Origin: Micromonospora sp. KC723
Lineage (GTDB): Bacteria; Actinomycetota; Actinomycetes; Mycobacteriales; Micromonosporaceae
Assembly (NCBI RefSeq): GCF_004348595.1
Contig: NZ_SMKD01000015.1
Location: forward strand, 1-64,000
Length of the DNA: 64,000 nt
Reading direction: 5' to 3'
The position numbers were made by a program, and so were the translations under genes. The notes under the pieces are model-generated. The model was not told the DNA's origin. It saw only the letters and a list, made by a program, of their open reading frames with translations, and searched no databases. Of this stretch, positions 1 to 8,061 are shown piece by piece. Within the stretch, counting starts at the first letter, position 1, and each line of letters starts with the position of its first letter.

Positions 1-1
1 G

Positions 2-883
2 GCCGGCACCGTTCCCGCCCCGGCCGGCACCGCCGTGCCGGGTGGCGCCGTCCGCACACCGCCACCGAGCGGGACGGCCACCAACTGGGCGTACCAGCTA
101 CAGGGGTACGCCGGCGGCCGGCTCGACGCGCTTGCCCGCGGGCCGTACCAGCTCGTCGTCATCGACCTGGCCCGGGACGCGCACACCGACTGGTTCACCG
201 CCGCCGAGGTCGGTGCGCTGCGCCGCGGCGGTAAGCGGGTGCTGGCGTACTTCGAGATCGGCAGCCTGGAGGACTTCCGCCCGGAGTACCCGGTCATCCG
301 CCGGACCGCCCCGGACCTGCTGGCCAACGAGTGGACGGACTGGCCCGGCGAGTACTTCGTGCGCTACTGGGATCCCCGGTGGTGGGACCGGGTGGTCAGG
401 CCTCGGGTGGACCAGGCGCTGCGCGCCGGCTTCGACGGGGTCTACCTGGACACCCCGCTGGCGTACGAGGAGATCTCCCTCGCCCGCACCGGAGGCCGTG
501 GCCGGGCGCGGCTCGCCGCCGACATGACCGCCCTGATCGTCCGGATCAGCACGTACGCCAAGGCGCGCCGCCCCGGCTTCCTGATCGTCCCGCAGAACTC
601 CCCGGAACTGCGCGAGCAGCCGGGTTACACCGCCGCCATCGACGGCATCGGCATGGAGGAACTCTTCTACCTGGCCATGGACGAGCCGTGCACCCGGGAC
701 TGGTGCGCGGAGAACCTGGCGCACACCCGGGCGCTGCGCGACGCGGGCAAGTTCGTGCTCGCCGTCGACTACGCCGTACGGGCCGAGCACGTGCGGGCGG
801 CCTGCCGCCGGTACCGCGCGGAACGGTTCGCCGGCACGGTCACCGTCCGGGCGCTCGACCGGCTCACCGCCCCCTGCGGCTGA
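2..883 (+). CDS. GH114-like (TM1410 / endo-alpha-1,4-polygalactosaminidase fold) protein, 5' truncated
   Basis: The frame is open to the left edge of the window, and the first in-frame start (GTG at 35) has no ribosome site. The gene therefore probably begins outside, where a signal peptide would lie. The visible protein opens with a WAYQLQGY strand, followed by VVIDLARD, a KRVLAYFEIGSLED segment, a YWDPRWW segment and GFDGVYLDTPLAYEE. These are typical of the TM1410/GH114 TIM barrel, in which the acidic residues at strand ends are catalytic. Family members cleave alpha-1,4-galactosaminan or are uncharacterised. A second, more divergent member lies at 3291-3986, with two nucleotide-sugar genes between them, so a role in making or trimming an amino-sugar exopolysaccharide is inferred. 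The family assignment is fairly secure; the substrate is not. Confidence 0.75.
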   Translation, partial: AGTVPAPAGTAVPGGAVRTPPPSGTATNWAYQLQGYAGGRLDALARGPYQLVVIDLARDAHTDWFTAAEVGALRRGGKRVLAYFEIGSLEDFRPEYPVIRRTAPDLLANEWTDWPGEYFVRYWDPRWWDRVVRPRVDQALRAGFDGVYLDTPLAYEEISLARTGGRGRARLAADMTALIVRISTYAKARRPGFLIVPQNSPELREQPGYTAAIDGIGMEELFYLAMDEPCTRDWCAENLAHTRALRDAGKFVLAVDYAVRAEHVRAACRRYRAERFAGTVTVRALDRLTAPCG

Positions 884-970
884 GCCGCGCCGTCGCGGAC
901 GGCCGGACCGGCCACCGGCGACGGACGGTCCGCTTCGCGGACCACCCCTCCAGCAGAAAGGACCAGACGC

Positions 971-2332
971 ATGCGCACAAAGGTCGGGGTAGTCGGCCTG
1001 GGCTACGTGGGGCTCACGCTCACCGTCGCGCTCGCCGACAAGGGCTTCACGGTGCACGGCGCGGACGTGTCGCCAGCGGTCCTGGCGTCGCTGTCCCGGG
1101 GCCGACCGCACATCTTCGAACCCGGTGTCGAGGACATCCTGGCCGCCCGTGTCGGCCGGGACATCCACGTCGGCGCCGAGCTGCCACGCGACACCGTCGA
1201 CGTGGCGGTGATCAGCGTGTCGACGCCGGTCGACAACATCACACACCGGCCGAACCTGGCGAACCTGGCCGCCGCCGCCCGGGCGGTCGCGGCCACCTGC
1301 CGCCCGGACACGCTGGTCGTGGTCCGCAGCACGGTGCCGGTCGGGGCCAGCCGCCGGGTGGTGCTGCCGGAACTGCGCGCCGCCTGGGGTGAGCAGGTCC
1401 GGCTGGTGATGGCGCCGGAGCGCACCATCCAGGGCCAGGCGCTGCGGGAACTCGTCGAACTGCCGCAGGTGGTCGGCGGCCTGGACGCCGCCAGCCTCGC
1501 CGCCGGGATCGAGTTCTTCGGCGGCCTGGCACAGACCCTCGTTCCGGTCAGCGGGCTGGAGACCGCCGAGTTGGTGAAGCTCTCCAACAACTGCCACACC
1601 GACCTGATCTACTCCTTCGGCAACGAGGTCGCGCTCATCGCCGAACGGCACGGCCTCGATCCGCTGGAGGTGATCAGGGCGGCGAACCTCGACTACCCCC
1701 GCCCGGACCTCGCCAAGCCGGGATACGTCGGCGGCGGCTGCCTCTCCAAGGACCCGTACATCATGATCGACAGTGCCGGCGACCGCGCGCCGTTCCTCGT
1801 CGGCAGGGCCCGCCAGCTCAACGAGTACCTGCCGGTCCACGTGGGGGAGACCGTGGTCCGGATGCTGGCGCAGGCGCGCGGGCGCAGCCACGGGGCGCGA
1901 CTGGCGGTGCTCGGCTGGGCGTACAAGGGATGGCCGCCCACCGACGACATGCGCGGCACCCCGATCGCCACCATGATGCGGGTCTTCTCCGCCGCCGGCG
2001 TCACCGTCCTCGGCCACGACCCGATGGTGACCGACGACGTGATCCGGCAGTACGGGGGCGAGCCGGTCGGCCTGGACAAGGCGTTCACCGACGCCGACGC
2101 CGTCCTGATCATCAACGACCACCCGGACTACCGGGCGATCCGGATCCCGGAGCTGCTCGGCGGGAGCCGACCGGCGTTCATCTACGACTCGTGGCGGGTG
2201 CTCGACGCCGACGCGGTCACCGCCGCCGGGATCCGCTACGCCGGCCTCGGATACCTGCCGTCCGCCGTGCCGGCGACCGTCGACGCGCCGGCAGCACCCG
2301 CCGTCGCCGTCGGGGAGGTGACGCCGGCATGA
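971..2332 (+). CDS. Nucleotide-sugar dehydrogenase (UDP-glucose / UDP-ManNAc dehydrogenase family)
   Basis: This enzyme oxidises C6 of a UDP-sugar in two NAD-dependent steps to give the uronic acid. The N-terminal Rossmann motif GVVGLGYVGL is at residues 5-14. The central helix carries KLSNN, and the catalytic cysteine is in GYVGGGC (about residue 257). The C-terminal UDP-binding domain contains GWAYKGWPPTDDMRGTP. At 453 residues it has the normal length. The spacing and the CLSKDP context look more like the WecC (UDP-N-acetylmannosamine) branch than simple Ugd, but substrate cannot be read from sequence. The start is supported by AGAAAGGA upstream. The stop overlaps the next ATG (ATGA), so it is translationally coupled to the epimerase. 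Confidence 0.88.
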   Translation: MRTKVGVVGLGYVGLTLTVALADKGFTVHGADVSPAVLASLSRGRPHIFEPGVEDILAARVGRDIHVGAELPRDTVDVAVISVSTPVDNITHRPNLANLAAAARAVAATCRPDTLVVVRSTVPVGASRRVVLPELRAAWGEQVRLVMAPERTIQGQALRELVELPQVVGGLDAASLAAGIEFFGGLAQTLVPVSGLETAELVKLSNNCHTDLIYSFGNEVALIAERHGLDPLEVIRAANLDYPRPDLAKPGYVGGGCLSKDPYIMIDSAGDRAPFLVGRARQLNEYLPVHVGETVVRMLAQARGRSHGARLAVLGWAYKGWPPTDDMRGTPIATMMRVFSAAGVTVLGHDPMVTDDVIRQYGGEPVGLDKAFTDADAVLIINDHPDYRAIRIPELLGGSRPAFIYDSWRVLDADAVTAAGIRYAGLGYLPSAVPATVDAPAAPAVAVGEVTPA

Positions 2333-3294
2333 AGGCCCTCCTGCTCGGCGGGGCCGGGTTCATCGGCCTGCACCTCGCCCGCCGCCTGGTGTCCGACGGG
2401 CACCACGTGACGATTGTCGACGACTTCTCGCGGGGCCGCGACGACGCCGACCTCGACCACCTGCGCGGCGACCCGGCCGTGCGGGTGGTCTCCGCCGACC
2501 TGACCGCCGCGGACACCTGGGCCGCCCTGCCGTCGGGTTGGGACCAGATCTACCTGCTCGCCGCGGTCGTCGGCGTTCGCAACGTGGAACAGGACCCGGC
2601 CCGGGTGGTCCGGACCAACACCCTCGTCGCGTTGCACCTGCTCGACTGGGTGGCCCCCGGCGAGCGGGTCTTCTTCGCCTCCACCAGCGAGGTCTACGCC
2701 GGGGGCGTGAGCGCGGGGGCGGTGCCGGTGCCGACACCCGAGACCGTACCGACGATGATCTCCGACATCACGGCGCCCCGGTTCGCCTACGCGGCCAGCA
2801 AACTGCTCGGTGAGGCCGCCTTCCTGCACACCGCCCGGGCCCGGGGTTTCGAGACCGTGGTCGGCCGCTTCCACAACGTGTACGGCCCGCGGATGGGCGC
2901 CGACCACGTCATCCCGGAGCTGTCCCTGCGCGCCCTGCGCGGCACGGACCCGTTCCCCGTTCCCGGCGCCGACCAGTACCGGGCCTTCTGCCACGTGGAC
3001 GACGCGGTCGAGGCCATGCTGCGGCTGATGGCCAACCCGGCCGCGGCGGGGCAGATCGTGCACATCGGAAACGACCGCGAGGAAACCAACATCGGCGACC
3101 TCGCCAAGCTGGTCCTCAGCGTGGCCGGAACGAGCCCCGCCGTCGAGGCGACGGCGGCGCCGCCCGGTTCGGTCGCCCGCCGCTGCCCCGACCTGTCCCG
3201 GCTGCGGGCGCTGACGGGCTACGAACCGACCGTCAGCCTGGAGGAGGGCGTGCGGACCACCTTCTCCTGGTACCGGGAGCACGGGCGGTCGTGA
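2329..3294 (+). CDS. NAD-dependent epimerase/dehydratase (extended SDR)
   Basis: This is a 321-residue extended short-chain dehydrogenase acting on nucleotide sugars. The NAD-binding GGAGFIG is at residues 7-13, the STSEVY strand carries the catalytic Ser/Thr region, and the YxxxK pair is YAASK (Tyr154, Lys158). A GRFHNVYGPRM segment and a DDAVEAMLRLM segment match the sugar-nucleotide-binding C-terminal domain of UDP-glucose/GlcNAc 4-epimerases and related decarboxylases. The open frame continues far upstream inside the dehydrogenase gene, but the ATG at 2329 is chosen because the protein begins directly with the Rossmann strand and couples to the upstream stop. Its own stop overlaps the next GTG. 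Together with the dehydrogenase it would supply a uronic or epimerised sugar for polysaccharide synthesis. Confidence 0.85.
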   Translation: MKALLLGGAGFIGLHLARRLVSDGHHVTIVDDFSRGRDDADLDHLRGDPAVRVVSADLTAADTWAALPSGWDQIYLLAAVVGVRNVEQDPARVVRTNTLVALHLLDWVAPGERVFFASTSEVYAGGVSAGAVPVPTPETVPTMISDITAPRFAYAASKLLGEAAFLHTARARGFETVVGRFHNVYGPRMGADHVIPELSLRALRGTDPFPVPGADQYRAFCHVDDAVEAMLRLMANPAAAGQIVHIGNDREETNIGDLAKLVLSVAGTSPAVEATAAPPGSVARRCPDLSRLRALTGYEPTVSLEEGVRTTFSWYREHGRS

Positions 3295-3986
3295 TGAGCC
3301 GACGCCCCATCTGCTTCTACTACGGCGACGGGCGGCTGGCCGACCTCGCCGGCTATCTGCGGGTGGTCCTGCAACCGGGCTTCTACCGGCCCGCCGAGCT
3401 GCGACACCTCGCCGAACAGGGCGTGCAGACCCTCGGCTACCTGTCGCTGTCGGAGGACCAGGGACCGCCCGCGCCCTGGCAGCGCCGGGAGCGCAACCCG
3501 GACTGGGGCGGCGCGTTCGTCCACGTCGACCATCCGCTCTGGGTGGCACACGTGGTCGGCTCGGCGAAGGCGGCGATCGCCGGTGGCTTCGCCGGGCTCT
3601 TCCTGGACACGCTCAACGTCGAGCTGACCCACCCCGAGGACGTGCCGCACCTGCTCACCCTGATCGCCGCCGTGCGGGAGGAAGCCAAGCCGGCGTACCT
3701 GCTGGCCAACCGGGGCTTCGGCATGCTGCCCCGGTTGGCCGAACTCGTCGACGGCATCGTCTTCGAGTCGTTCTCGGCCCGCTGGACCGACGACGGCTAC
3801 GCCCCGTGGCCACCGGACGTGCTGGAGTTCCACGCCCAGATCGCCGAGCAACTGCTCCAGTTGGAACTGGACCTGTACAGCCTGGACTACGCCGACAGTC
3901 CGGGGCTGAGCGACTTCGCCCAACGCCGCGCCCGCCAGTTCGGTCTCCAGTCCTTCGTCAGCGACCGTGCCCTGTCCCGTACCTGA
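3291..3986 (+). CDS. GH114-like putative glycosidase (short form)
   Basis: The protein is 231 residues, with a GTG start overlapping the epimerase stop (an ATG at 3294 is an equal alternative). It has the layout of the TM1410/GH114 barrel: an opening YYGDG strand, VQTLGYLSLSED, GFAGLFLDTLNVE (strand ending in Asp) and GIVFESFSARW. No signal peptide is visible, unlike what is expected for the first gene of the window, so it may act in the cytoplasm or may be inactive. It is the last gene of the overlapping operon with the dehydrogenase and epimerase. The family is inferred from motif order; similarity to the first gene is limited and the substrate is unknown. Confidence 0.6.
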   Translation: MMSRRPICFYYGDGRLADLAGYLRVVLQPGFYRPAELRHLAEQGVQTLGYLSLSEDQGPPAPWQRRERNPDWGGAFVHVDHPLWVAHVVGSAKAAIAGGFAGLFLDTLNVELTHPEDVPHLLTLIAAVREEAKPAYLLANRGFGMLPRLAELVDGIVFESFSARWTDDGYAPWPPDVLEFHAQIAEQLLQLELDLYSLDYADSPGLSDFAQRRARQFGLQSFVSDRALSRT

Positions 3987-4100
3987 CCGCACCCTCGCGC
4001 CGTGCCGGCGGTACCGCGCCGGCCGGCGTGTGGGAGTCGTGCCCGCCCGCCGGCTGGTCCGCCTGCCCGGCGGCGGCGCGCGTGGGCGGGCGGTGCCGGG

Positions 4101-4106
4101 TAGCGT
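4101..4106 (+). promoter_or_regulatory. -10 box for leaderless transcript of the kinase gene
   Basis: TAGCGT ends 6 nt before the GTG start at 4113. No ribosome-binding site precedes that GTG, and the spacing is that of leaderless actinobacterial promoters. No clear -35 box is seen. Confidence 0.4.
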
Positions 4107-4112
4107 GCACCT

Positions 4113-5534
4113 GTGCAACCACCCTCCGGTGCACGACCGGTCGAGATCGGCGGATGCCGGATCGAGCGCCTGCTGGGCGCGGGCGCGTTCGCCACGGTGT
4201 GGCTCGGGTTCGACCCCCGGCTGCGGGACTGGGTCGCGATCAAGGTGCTGGCCGAGAACTGGGCCAACGACCTGCGTATCCGGGAACGGTTCAGCCTGGA
4301 GGCCCGACTGCTGCGGCGGGTGGACAGCCCACGGCTGGTCCGCGTGCACACGGTGGGCGAACTCGCCGACGGGCGGCCGTACATCGTCATGGAATGGGCC
4401 GCCGGTGGGAGCCTGCGCGACCTGCTGGAGGCGGGTGACATCCCCGCCGACACGGCGTGGGGCATCCTGCGTCAGGTGGCCGCCGCGGTCGCCGACCTGC
4501 ACACCAACGGCATCGTGCACCGCGACCTGACGCCGGGCAACGTGCTGCTCTGCCCGCCGCGACCCGGCGACACCACGCCCGCCACCACCGGCGAGCACAC
4601 GCCGCCCGAGCCGCCCGCCGTACCCACCGCCGACGCGCAAGCCTGGTCGGGCGGACGGATCGTGGTCGCCGACCTCGGCCTGGCCAAGGCGATGGCCGCC
4701 GCGTCCGGGCTCACCGCCCGCGCCGGCACCCCCGGCTACATGGCCCCCGAGCAGGACGACCCGTCGTCGACCGTCGACGAGCGGGCCGACGTGTACGGGA
4801 TGGGCCGGCTCGGCCTGCGGCTCTTCGGCGCCGCCGGCCCGCCGCCGGGGGTGGCCGCCGTCCTGGCCCGGGCCACCGCACCGGCTCCCGCCGCCCGCTA
4901 CCGGGACGCGGACGCGTTCGCGCGGGCCCTGGCCGACACGGCCACGTGCCGCGCCGGGCCTGACCGCCGCCCGCGGCGCAACCGGCGCACGGCGGTCGCC
5001 GCGCTGGTCCTGGCCGCCGGCGCGACGGCGGGAGCGGTGGCGGTCGACGCCTGGCGGGACCGGCCCGATCCGGTGGCCACGGACGCCAGCGGGCGGATCA
5101 GCGTACGCCTGCCGCCCGGCTGGCGCGCGGAGGGCGCGGGCTGGGCGGGACGCCCGGCAGCCGGCGGCGGCCTGGCGCCGGCCATGGTGATCTCACCCGA
5201 CCCGGCGCACTGGGTCACCGATCCGGAGGTGCCCGGAGCGTTCATCGGGCTGTCGGACGGCCGGGAGGCGGCCACGGACGCCGCCGACTTCCTCGCCGGG
5301 CACACCCACCCACGGTGCCGCGCCGACCCGGTGCGGGCCGTCCGTCGGGCTGACGTCGAGTGGACCATCGTCCGGTACGCCGCGTGCCCGACCGGCAAAC
5401 CGGTCATCGTCGAGGCCGCCGCCCTGCTCGCCGGTGGCGCCACGCTCGGGTACGTGCAGGTGACCCCGCCGGACGCCGCGAGCGCGACCTTCGTCGACGA
5501 CCTGCTGGCCGGGATCACGCTGCGGGCGCGATGA
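4113..5534 (+). CDS. Transmembrane serine/threonine protein kinase (PknB-like, with extracytoplasmic domain)
   Basis: This is a 473-residue Hanks-type kinase. The glycine loop LLGAGAFATVW is at residues 20-30, and the ATP-binding Lys44 is in VAIKVL. The catalytic loop HRDLTPGN is at 135-142, the magnesium-binding Asp186 is in DLG (DFG in most kinases), and APE is at 210-212. A Pro/Thr-rich insert of about 35 residues separates the catalytic loop from DLG. The domain then ends early, followed by an Arg-rich stretch and one membrane helix (about 291-311). About 160 residues outside the membrane contain three or four cysteines and resemble no domain I recognise. The kinase would sense an external cue through that region. 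HRDLT in place of HRDLK is a rare substitution at a usually conserved lysine. Confidence 0.85.
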   Translation: MQPPSGARPVEIGGCRIERLLGAGAFATVWLGFDPRLRDWVAIKVLAENWANDLRIRERFSLEARLLRRVDSPRLVRVHTVGELADGRPYIVMEWAAGGSLRDLLEAGDIPADTAWGILRQVAAAVADLHTNGIVHRDLTPGNVLLCPPRPGDTTPATTGEHTPPEPPAVPTADAQAWSGGRIVVADLGLAKAMAAASGLTARAGTPGYMAPEQDDPSSTVDERADVYGMGRLGLRLFGAAGPPPGVAAVLARATAPAPAARYRDADAFARALADTATCRAGPDRRPRRNRRTAVAALVLAAGATAGAVAVDAWRDRPDPVATDASGRISVRLPPGWRAEGAGWAGRPAAGGGLAPAMVISPDPAHWVTDPEVPGAFIGLSDGREAATDAADFLAGHTHPRCRADPVRAVRRADVEWTIVRYAACPTGKPVIVEAAALLAGGATLGYVQVTPPDAASATFVDDLLAGITLRAR

Positions 5535-5549
5535 CCGCCCGCGTGGCGG
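5535..5549. terminator. Short hairpin between convergent genes
   Basis: CCGCC and GGCGG pair around a 5-nt loop in the 21-nt gap between the converging kinase and lipoprotein genes. It may end both transcripts, but it is short and has no T tract. Confidence 0.3.
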
Positions 5550-5555
5550 CACCGG

Positions 5556-6074
5556 TCACCGGACGACGACCCGGATCGTGTGCGCGCTCGGATACGTCAG
5601 GGTGATCGACACCGTGCCCGTCTCGACGAGTTGGCAGGTGTAGATGCCGGCCTCGTAGCGGCAGACCGCCCTGCCGGGCGGCGTCGCGGTCAACTCCTCC
5701 GGGCCGACGTCGCGGACGCGCAGCACCCCGCCAACCCCGATGCACAGCGACCGGGGCCGGTCGGCGGTGTCGGCGCCGTCGATCTCGTACACGACCGGGC
5801 CGAGACAGGCCGAGGTGGTGCGCGGCGGTGTCGTCGGGCGGGTCGCTCGGGTGGGGGTGCCGGGTCGCGGGCGCGTCCCGGTGTCGCGCGGGGCGGCGGA
5901 GCGGGTGGTGGGCGGCGCGGGCGTGCTCGCGACGGTCGTCGCGACGACGGTGGACGACACGGTCGGTTCGGTGGCGGGTTGGCCGGTGATCGGCGCGACC
6001 GGCTCGTCTGCGCAGCCGGCGAGCAGCGCCGCCGTCAGGGTGAGCGTGACGGTGACAGCGGGACGGGTGAACAT
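5556..6074 (-). CDS. Secreted lipoprotein, unknown function
   Basis: The 172-residue protein starts at an ATG preceded by AAGGAGG at ideal spacing. It has a hydrophobic signal ending in the lipobox LLAGC (Cys about residue 22). A Thr/Pro/Ala-rich linker of about 75 residues follows, then a compact C-terminal domain of about 80 residues with four cysteines (SACLGP, RSLCIG, RAVCRY, YTCQL). The linker implies that the folded domain is held away from the membrane. The open frame continues upstream without a stop, but codon use and the ribosome site mark this ATG as the start. It lies tail to tail with the kinase gene. No family is recognised. Confidence 0.75.
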   Translation of the reverse strand: MFTRPAVTVTLTLTAALLAGCADEPVAPITGQPATEPTVSSTVVATTVASTPAPPTTRSAAPRDTGTRPRPGTPTRATRPTTPPRTTSACLGPVVYEIDGADTADRPRSLCIGVGGVLRVRDVGPEELTATPPGRAVCRYEAGIYTCQLVETGTVSITLTYPSAHTIRVVVR

Positions 6075-6219
6075 CGGGGCCTCCTTGGCGCGAACGGTCC
6101 TGTCTGGTTCGTCAACCCCGGACGCGCCGAAGTTCGGCCCGCGTCGCGAATCGACGGCCCCGACCGTGTCAACACGCCCACCGGCGGTGGCAGTGGTCCG
6201 ACCCGGTCCGCTCGGGGTG

Positions 6220-6480
6220 GCGCGCGACGAACTCACCAGCCAGGATGTCAAAGGGACGGCGAGCGCCTTGACGATGTTGCACTCGGCCAGGTCCAACATC
6301 CAGCGCCGATCGGGGAAGTCGGTGCTGGCGATCCGCAGTGGACCCTCGATCAGGGACAACACCTGCGCGTACCGGTAGAGCTCCAACAGCCGTGGGACCC
6401 GCACGTCGATGGCGGCGCCGACCCGGCCGCCGGGACCGGGCAGCGGAGCGGCACGCCGCGCGGCGCTTGACGATGCCCTG
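6220..6480 (-). pseudogene. Possible remnant of a coding region
   Basis: The 477-nt stretch 6075-6551 has no complete gene. On the minus strand, in the same frame as the lipoprotein, about 80 codons show a strong G/C preference at third positions. They read like a real protein (segments RLLELYRYAQVLSLIEG and DRRWMLDLAECNIVKAL). The segment has no convincing start and runs into the lipoprotein leader without a stop of its own. I do not recognise it. It may be the remains of a displaced gene. Confidence 0.2.
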
Positions 6481-6551
6481 CGCGTGCCGTCCGTTCTCAC
6501 CCCGCCGAGGTCACGCACCACGCTCCTCGACAGCCGGCCCGGGCCGGCCCC

Positions 6552-6974
6552 TCACGTCGGGCGGTGCGCCACCCGGGCGACCTGGCCCGCCAGCCTCCTC
6601 GGCGCCAGCAGGCAGTAGCTCTCGGTCAGCAGCTCCCCGACCTCGTCCCAGTCCGTCCGGTCGTCGAGGACCATGCCCAGCACGTCGTCGCCCCAGCCGG
6701 GCCGGTAGAACGGGGGGCCGCCGGCGACCAGGGCGTGCACCTCGGCCACCGGCGCCCGGAGCGTCAGGACACAGGCCGGCTCGGCGGTCGTGGCTGCTCC
6801 CCAACCCGCCACCTCGTGGTCGGAACCGACGGCGAGCACGTGGGCGAAGGTCCGCCTGCGGATGCGCCAGCGCACCCCCACCCAGGCCGGCTCCTCGTAG
6901 GCCTCCGGCAGCCCGAGGCAGATCGGGCGCAGCCGGTCGAGGAGCTCGGGCGCGACATCTGCGGGAGCGGTCAT
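6552..6974 (-). CDS. MmcQ/YjbR family protein
   Basis: This is a 140-residue protein of the CyaY-like YjbR fold (DUF419). Features seen are RPICLGLPEAYEEPAW near the N terminus, RWRIRRRTFAHVL, an ADP-like VLTLRAPVAEVHALV strand-helix, GPPFYRPGW, and a C-terminal WDEVGELLTESYCLLAPRRL helix. Family members are small soluble proteins often called DNA-binding on structural grounds; no reaction is known. The ATG at 6974 is chosen over the open frame upstream because TAGCGT lies exactly 7 nt before it, which suggests a leaderless transcript. It is followed by the WYL regulator gene on the same strand upstream, with 40 nt between them. Confidence 0.75.
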   Translation of the reverse strand: MTAPADVAPELLDRLRPICLGLPEAYEEPAWVGVRWRIRRRTFAHVLAVGSDHEVAGWGAATTAEPACVLTLRAPVAEVHALVAGGPPFYRPGWGDDVLGMVLDDRTDWDEVGELLTESYCLLAPRRLAGQVARVAHRPT

Positions 6975-6981
6975 GCCGCGC

Positions 6982-6987
6982 ACGCTA
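6982..6987 (-). promoter_or_regulatory. -10 box for leaderless transcript of the yjbR-like gene
   Basis: Read on the minus strand, TAGCGT ends 7 nt before the ATG at 6974. There is no Shine-Dalgarno sequence in between. Confidence 0.4.
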
Positions 6988-7014
6988 ACCGGCCCCCCCG
7001 ACAAACCGGCGCGG

Positions 7015-7998
7015 TCACGGCGGACCCACGCCACCGTCCACACCCCCTCCGGGTACGGCGCGCCGGCACCGGTCGCCGAGCTCGCGTACGGCGTCGACCA
7101 GCTCGGGCGGTCCGGTGACGGTGAAGTCGACGCCGATCACCGCCACCATCCACGCCAGGTCCCCGGGCGTGTCGGCACCGAGGTGCAGCAGGCAGCGCGT
7201 GGCGTCGACGGCCTCCACCGTGCCCATGCCGGGCCAGAGCCGCTCGGCCACCACGGCGGCCGGCGCGTGCATGGGGACGCTCGCCCGTACCGCCCACGGC
7301 CCGGCGGACAACTGCCGCGCCAGGTACGCCGCCGCGTCCCCGCCGGGTGGCTGCCGATTGACGAAGCGTGGGCCGGTCGGGGTCCAGGGGCGGAGCCGGT
7401 CGACCCGGAAGCACCGCCAGTCGCCGCGCCCGGTGTCCCAGGCCAGCAGGTACCAGTGCCGCCCGAAGCTGACCAGGGTGTGCGGCTCGACCAGCCGGGT
7501 CGACCGGCCGCCGTGGTGGTCGGTGTAGTCGAACCGCAGCCGTTCCCGCCGGTAGCAGGCGGCGGAGATCGTGGCCAGGACGCCCGGACCGACCGTCGGC
7601 CCGGGATGCCCGGCGCGGACGGTGGCGTGCTGCACCGTCGTGACCCAGTGGCGTAGCCGGGCCGGTAGGACCTGCTCCAGTTTGGTCATCGCCCGCAGCG
7701 CCGTCTCGTCGATGCCGGTCACCGCGCTGGCGGCGGCGGTGCGCAACCCGATCGCGACCGCGACCGCCTCGTCGTCGTCGAGCAGCAGCGGCGGCAGGAC
7801 CGCCCCGGCGTCGAGCCGGTAGCCGGCGCGGCCCTGGCTGGCGTGCACCGGGTAGCCGAGCTCCCGGAGCCGGTCGACGTCCCGCCGGATCGTGCGCACG
7901 GTGACGCCGAGCCGGCCGGCCAGTTCCGTGCCGGACCGGTGCCCGTGGGACCGCAACAGGGACAACAGTTGGAGCAGCCGCGCCGAGGACCTCACCAT
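7015..7998 (-). CDS. WYL-domain transcriptional regulator (YafY/DeoR-type HTH)
   Basis: The 327-residue regulator has an N-terminal winged helix-turn-helix (residues about 6-58: LLQLLSLLRSHGHRSG, LGVTVRTIRRDVDRLRELGYPV). A middle region is followed by a WYL domain. The WYL motif itself is HWYLLAWD, next to RCFRVDRLRPW, which contacts small ligands or nucleic acid in known members. A C-terminal WCX-like extension (about 230-320) ends near DAVRELGDRC. It is divergent from the epoxide hydrolase gene 63 nt away, so it most likely controls that gene and itself. The ATG at 7998 fits the start of the HTH; the longer open frame runs antisense into the neighbour. Confidence 0.85.
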   Translation of the reverse strand: MVRSSARLLQLLSLLRSHGHRSGTELAGRLGVTVRTIRRDVDRLRELGYPVHASQGRAGYRLDAGAVLPPLLLDDDEAVAVAIGLRTAAASAVTGIDETALRAMTKLEQVLPARLRHWVTTVQHATVRAGHPGPTVGPGVLATISAACYRRERLRFDYTDHHGGRSTRLVEPHTLVSFGRHWYLLAWDTGRGDWRCFRVDRLRPWTPTGPRFVNRQPPGGDAAAYLARQLSAGPWAVRASVPMHAPAAVVAERLWPGMGTVEAVDATRCLLHLGADTPGDLAWMVAVIGVDFTVTGPPELVDAVRELGDRCRRAVPGGGVDGGVGPP

Positions 7999-8016
7999 GG
8001 CGGCGAGACTGCCAGA

Positions 8017-8054
8017 CGGTTGGGACCGATTCTGACCTGAGTGGCTCCTAACGT
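8017..8054 (+). promoter_or_regulatory. Intergenic promoter/operator region, WYL regulator - epoxide hydrolase
   Basis: TAACGT (8049-8054) ends 7 nt before the GTG at 8062, a leaderless -10 arrangement. A small inverted repeat, CGGT-TGGG-ACCG (8017-8028), lies between the divergent genes and is a candidate site for the WYL regulator. Both are short signals. Confidence 0.35.
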
Positions 8055-8061
8055 CGGTGCC

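Noticed and set aside
98-2122. Minus-strand open frame of 674 codons opposite the first two genes
   Set aside because: Both plus-strand genes have recognised motifs; the antisense frame has no family features.
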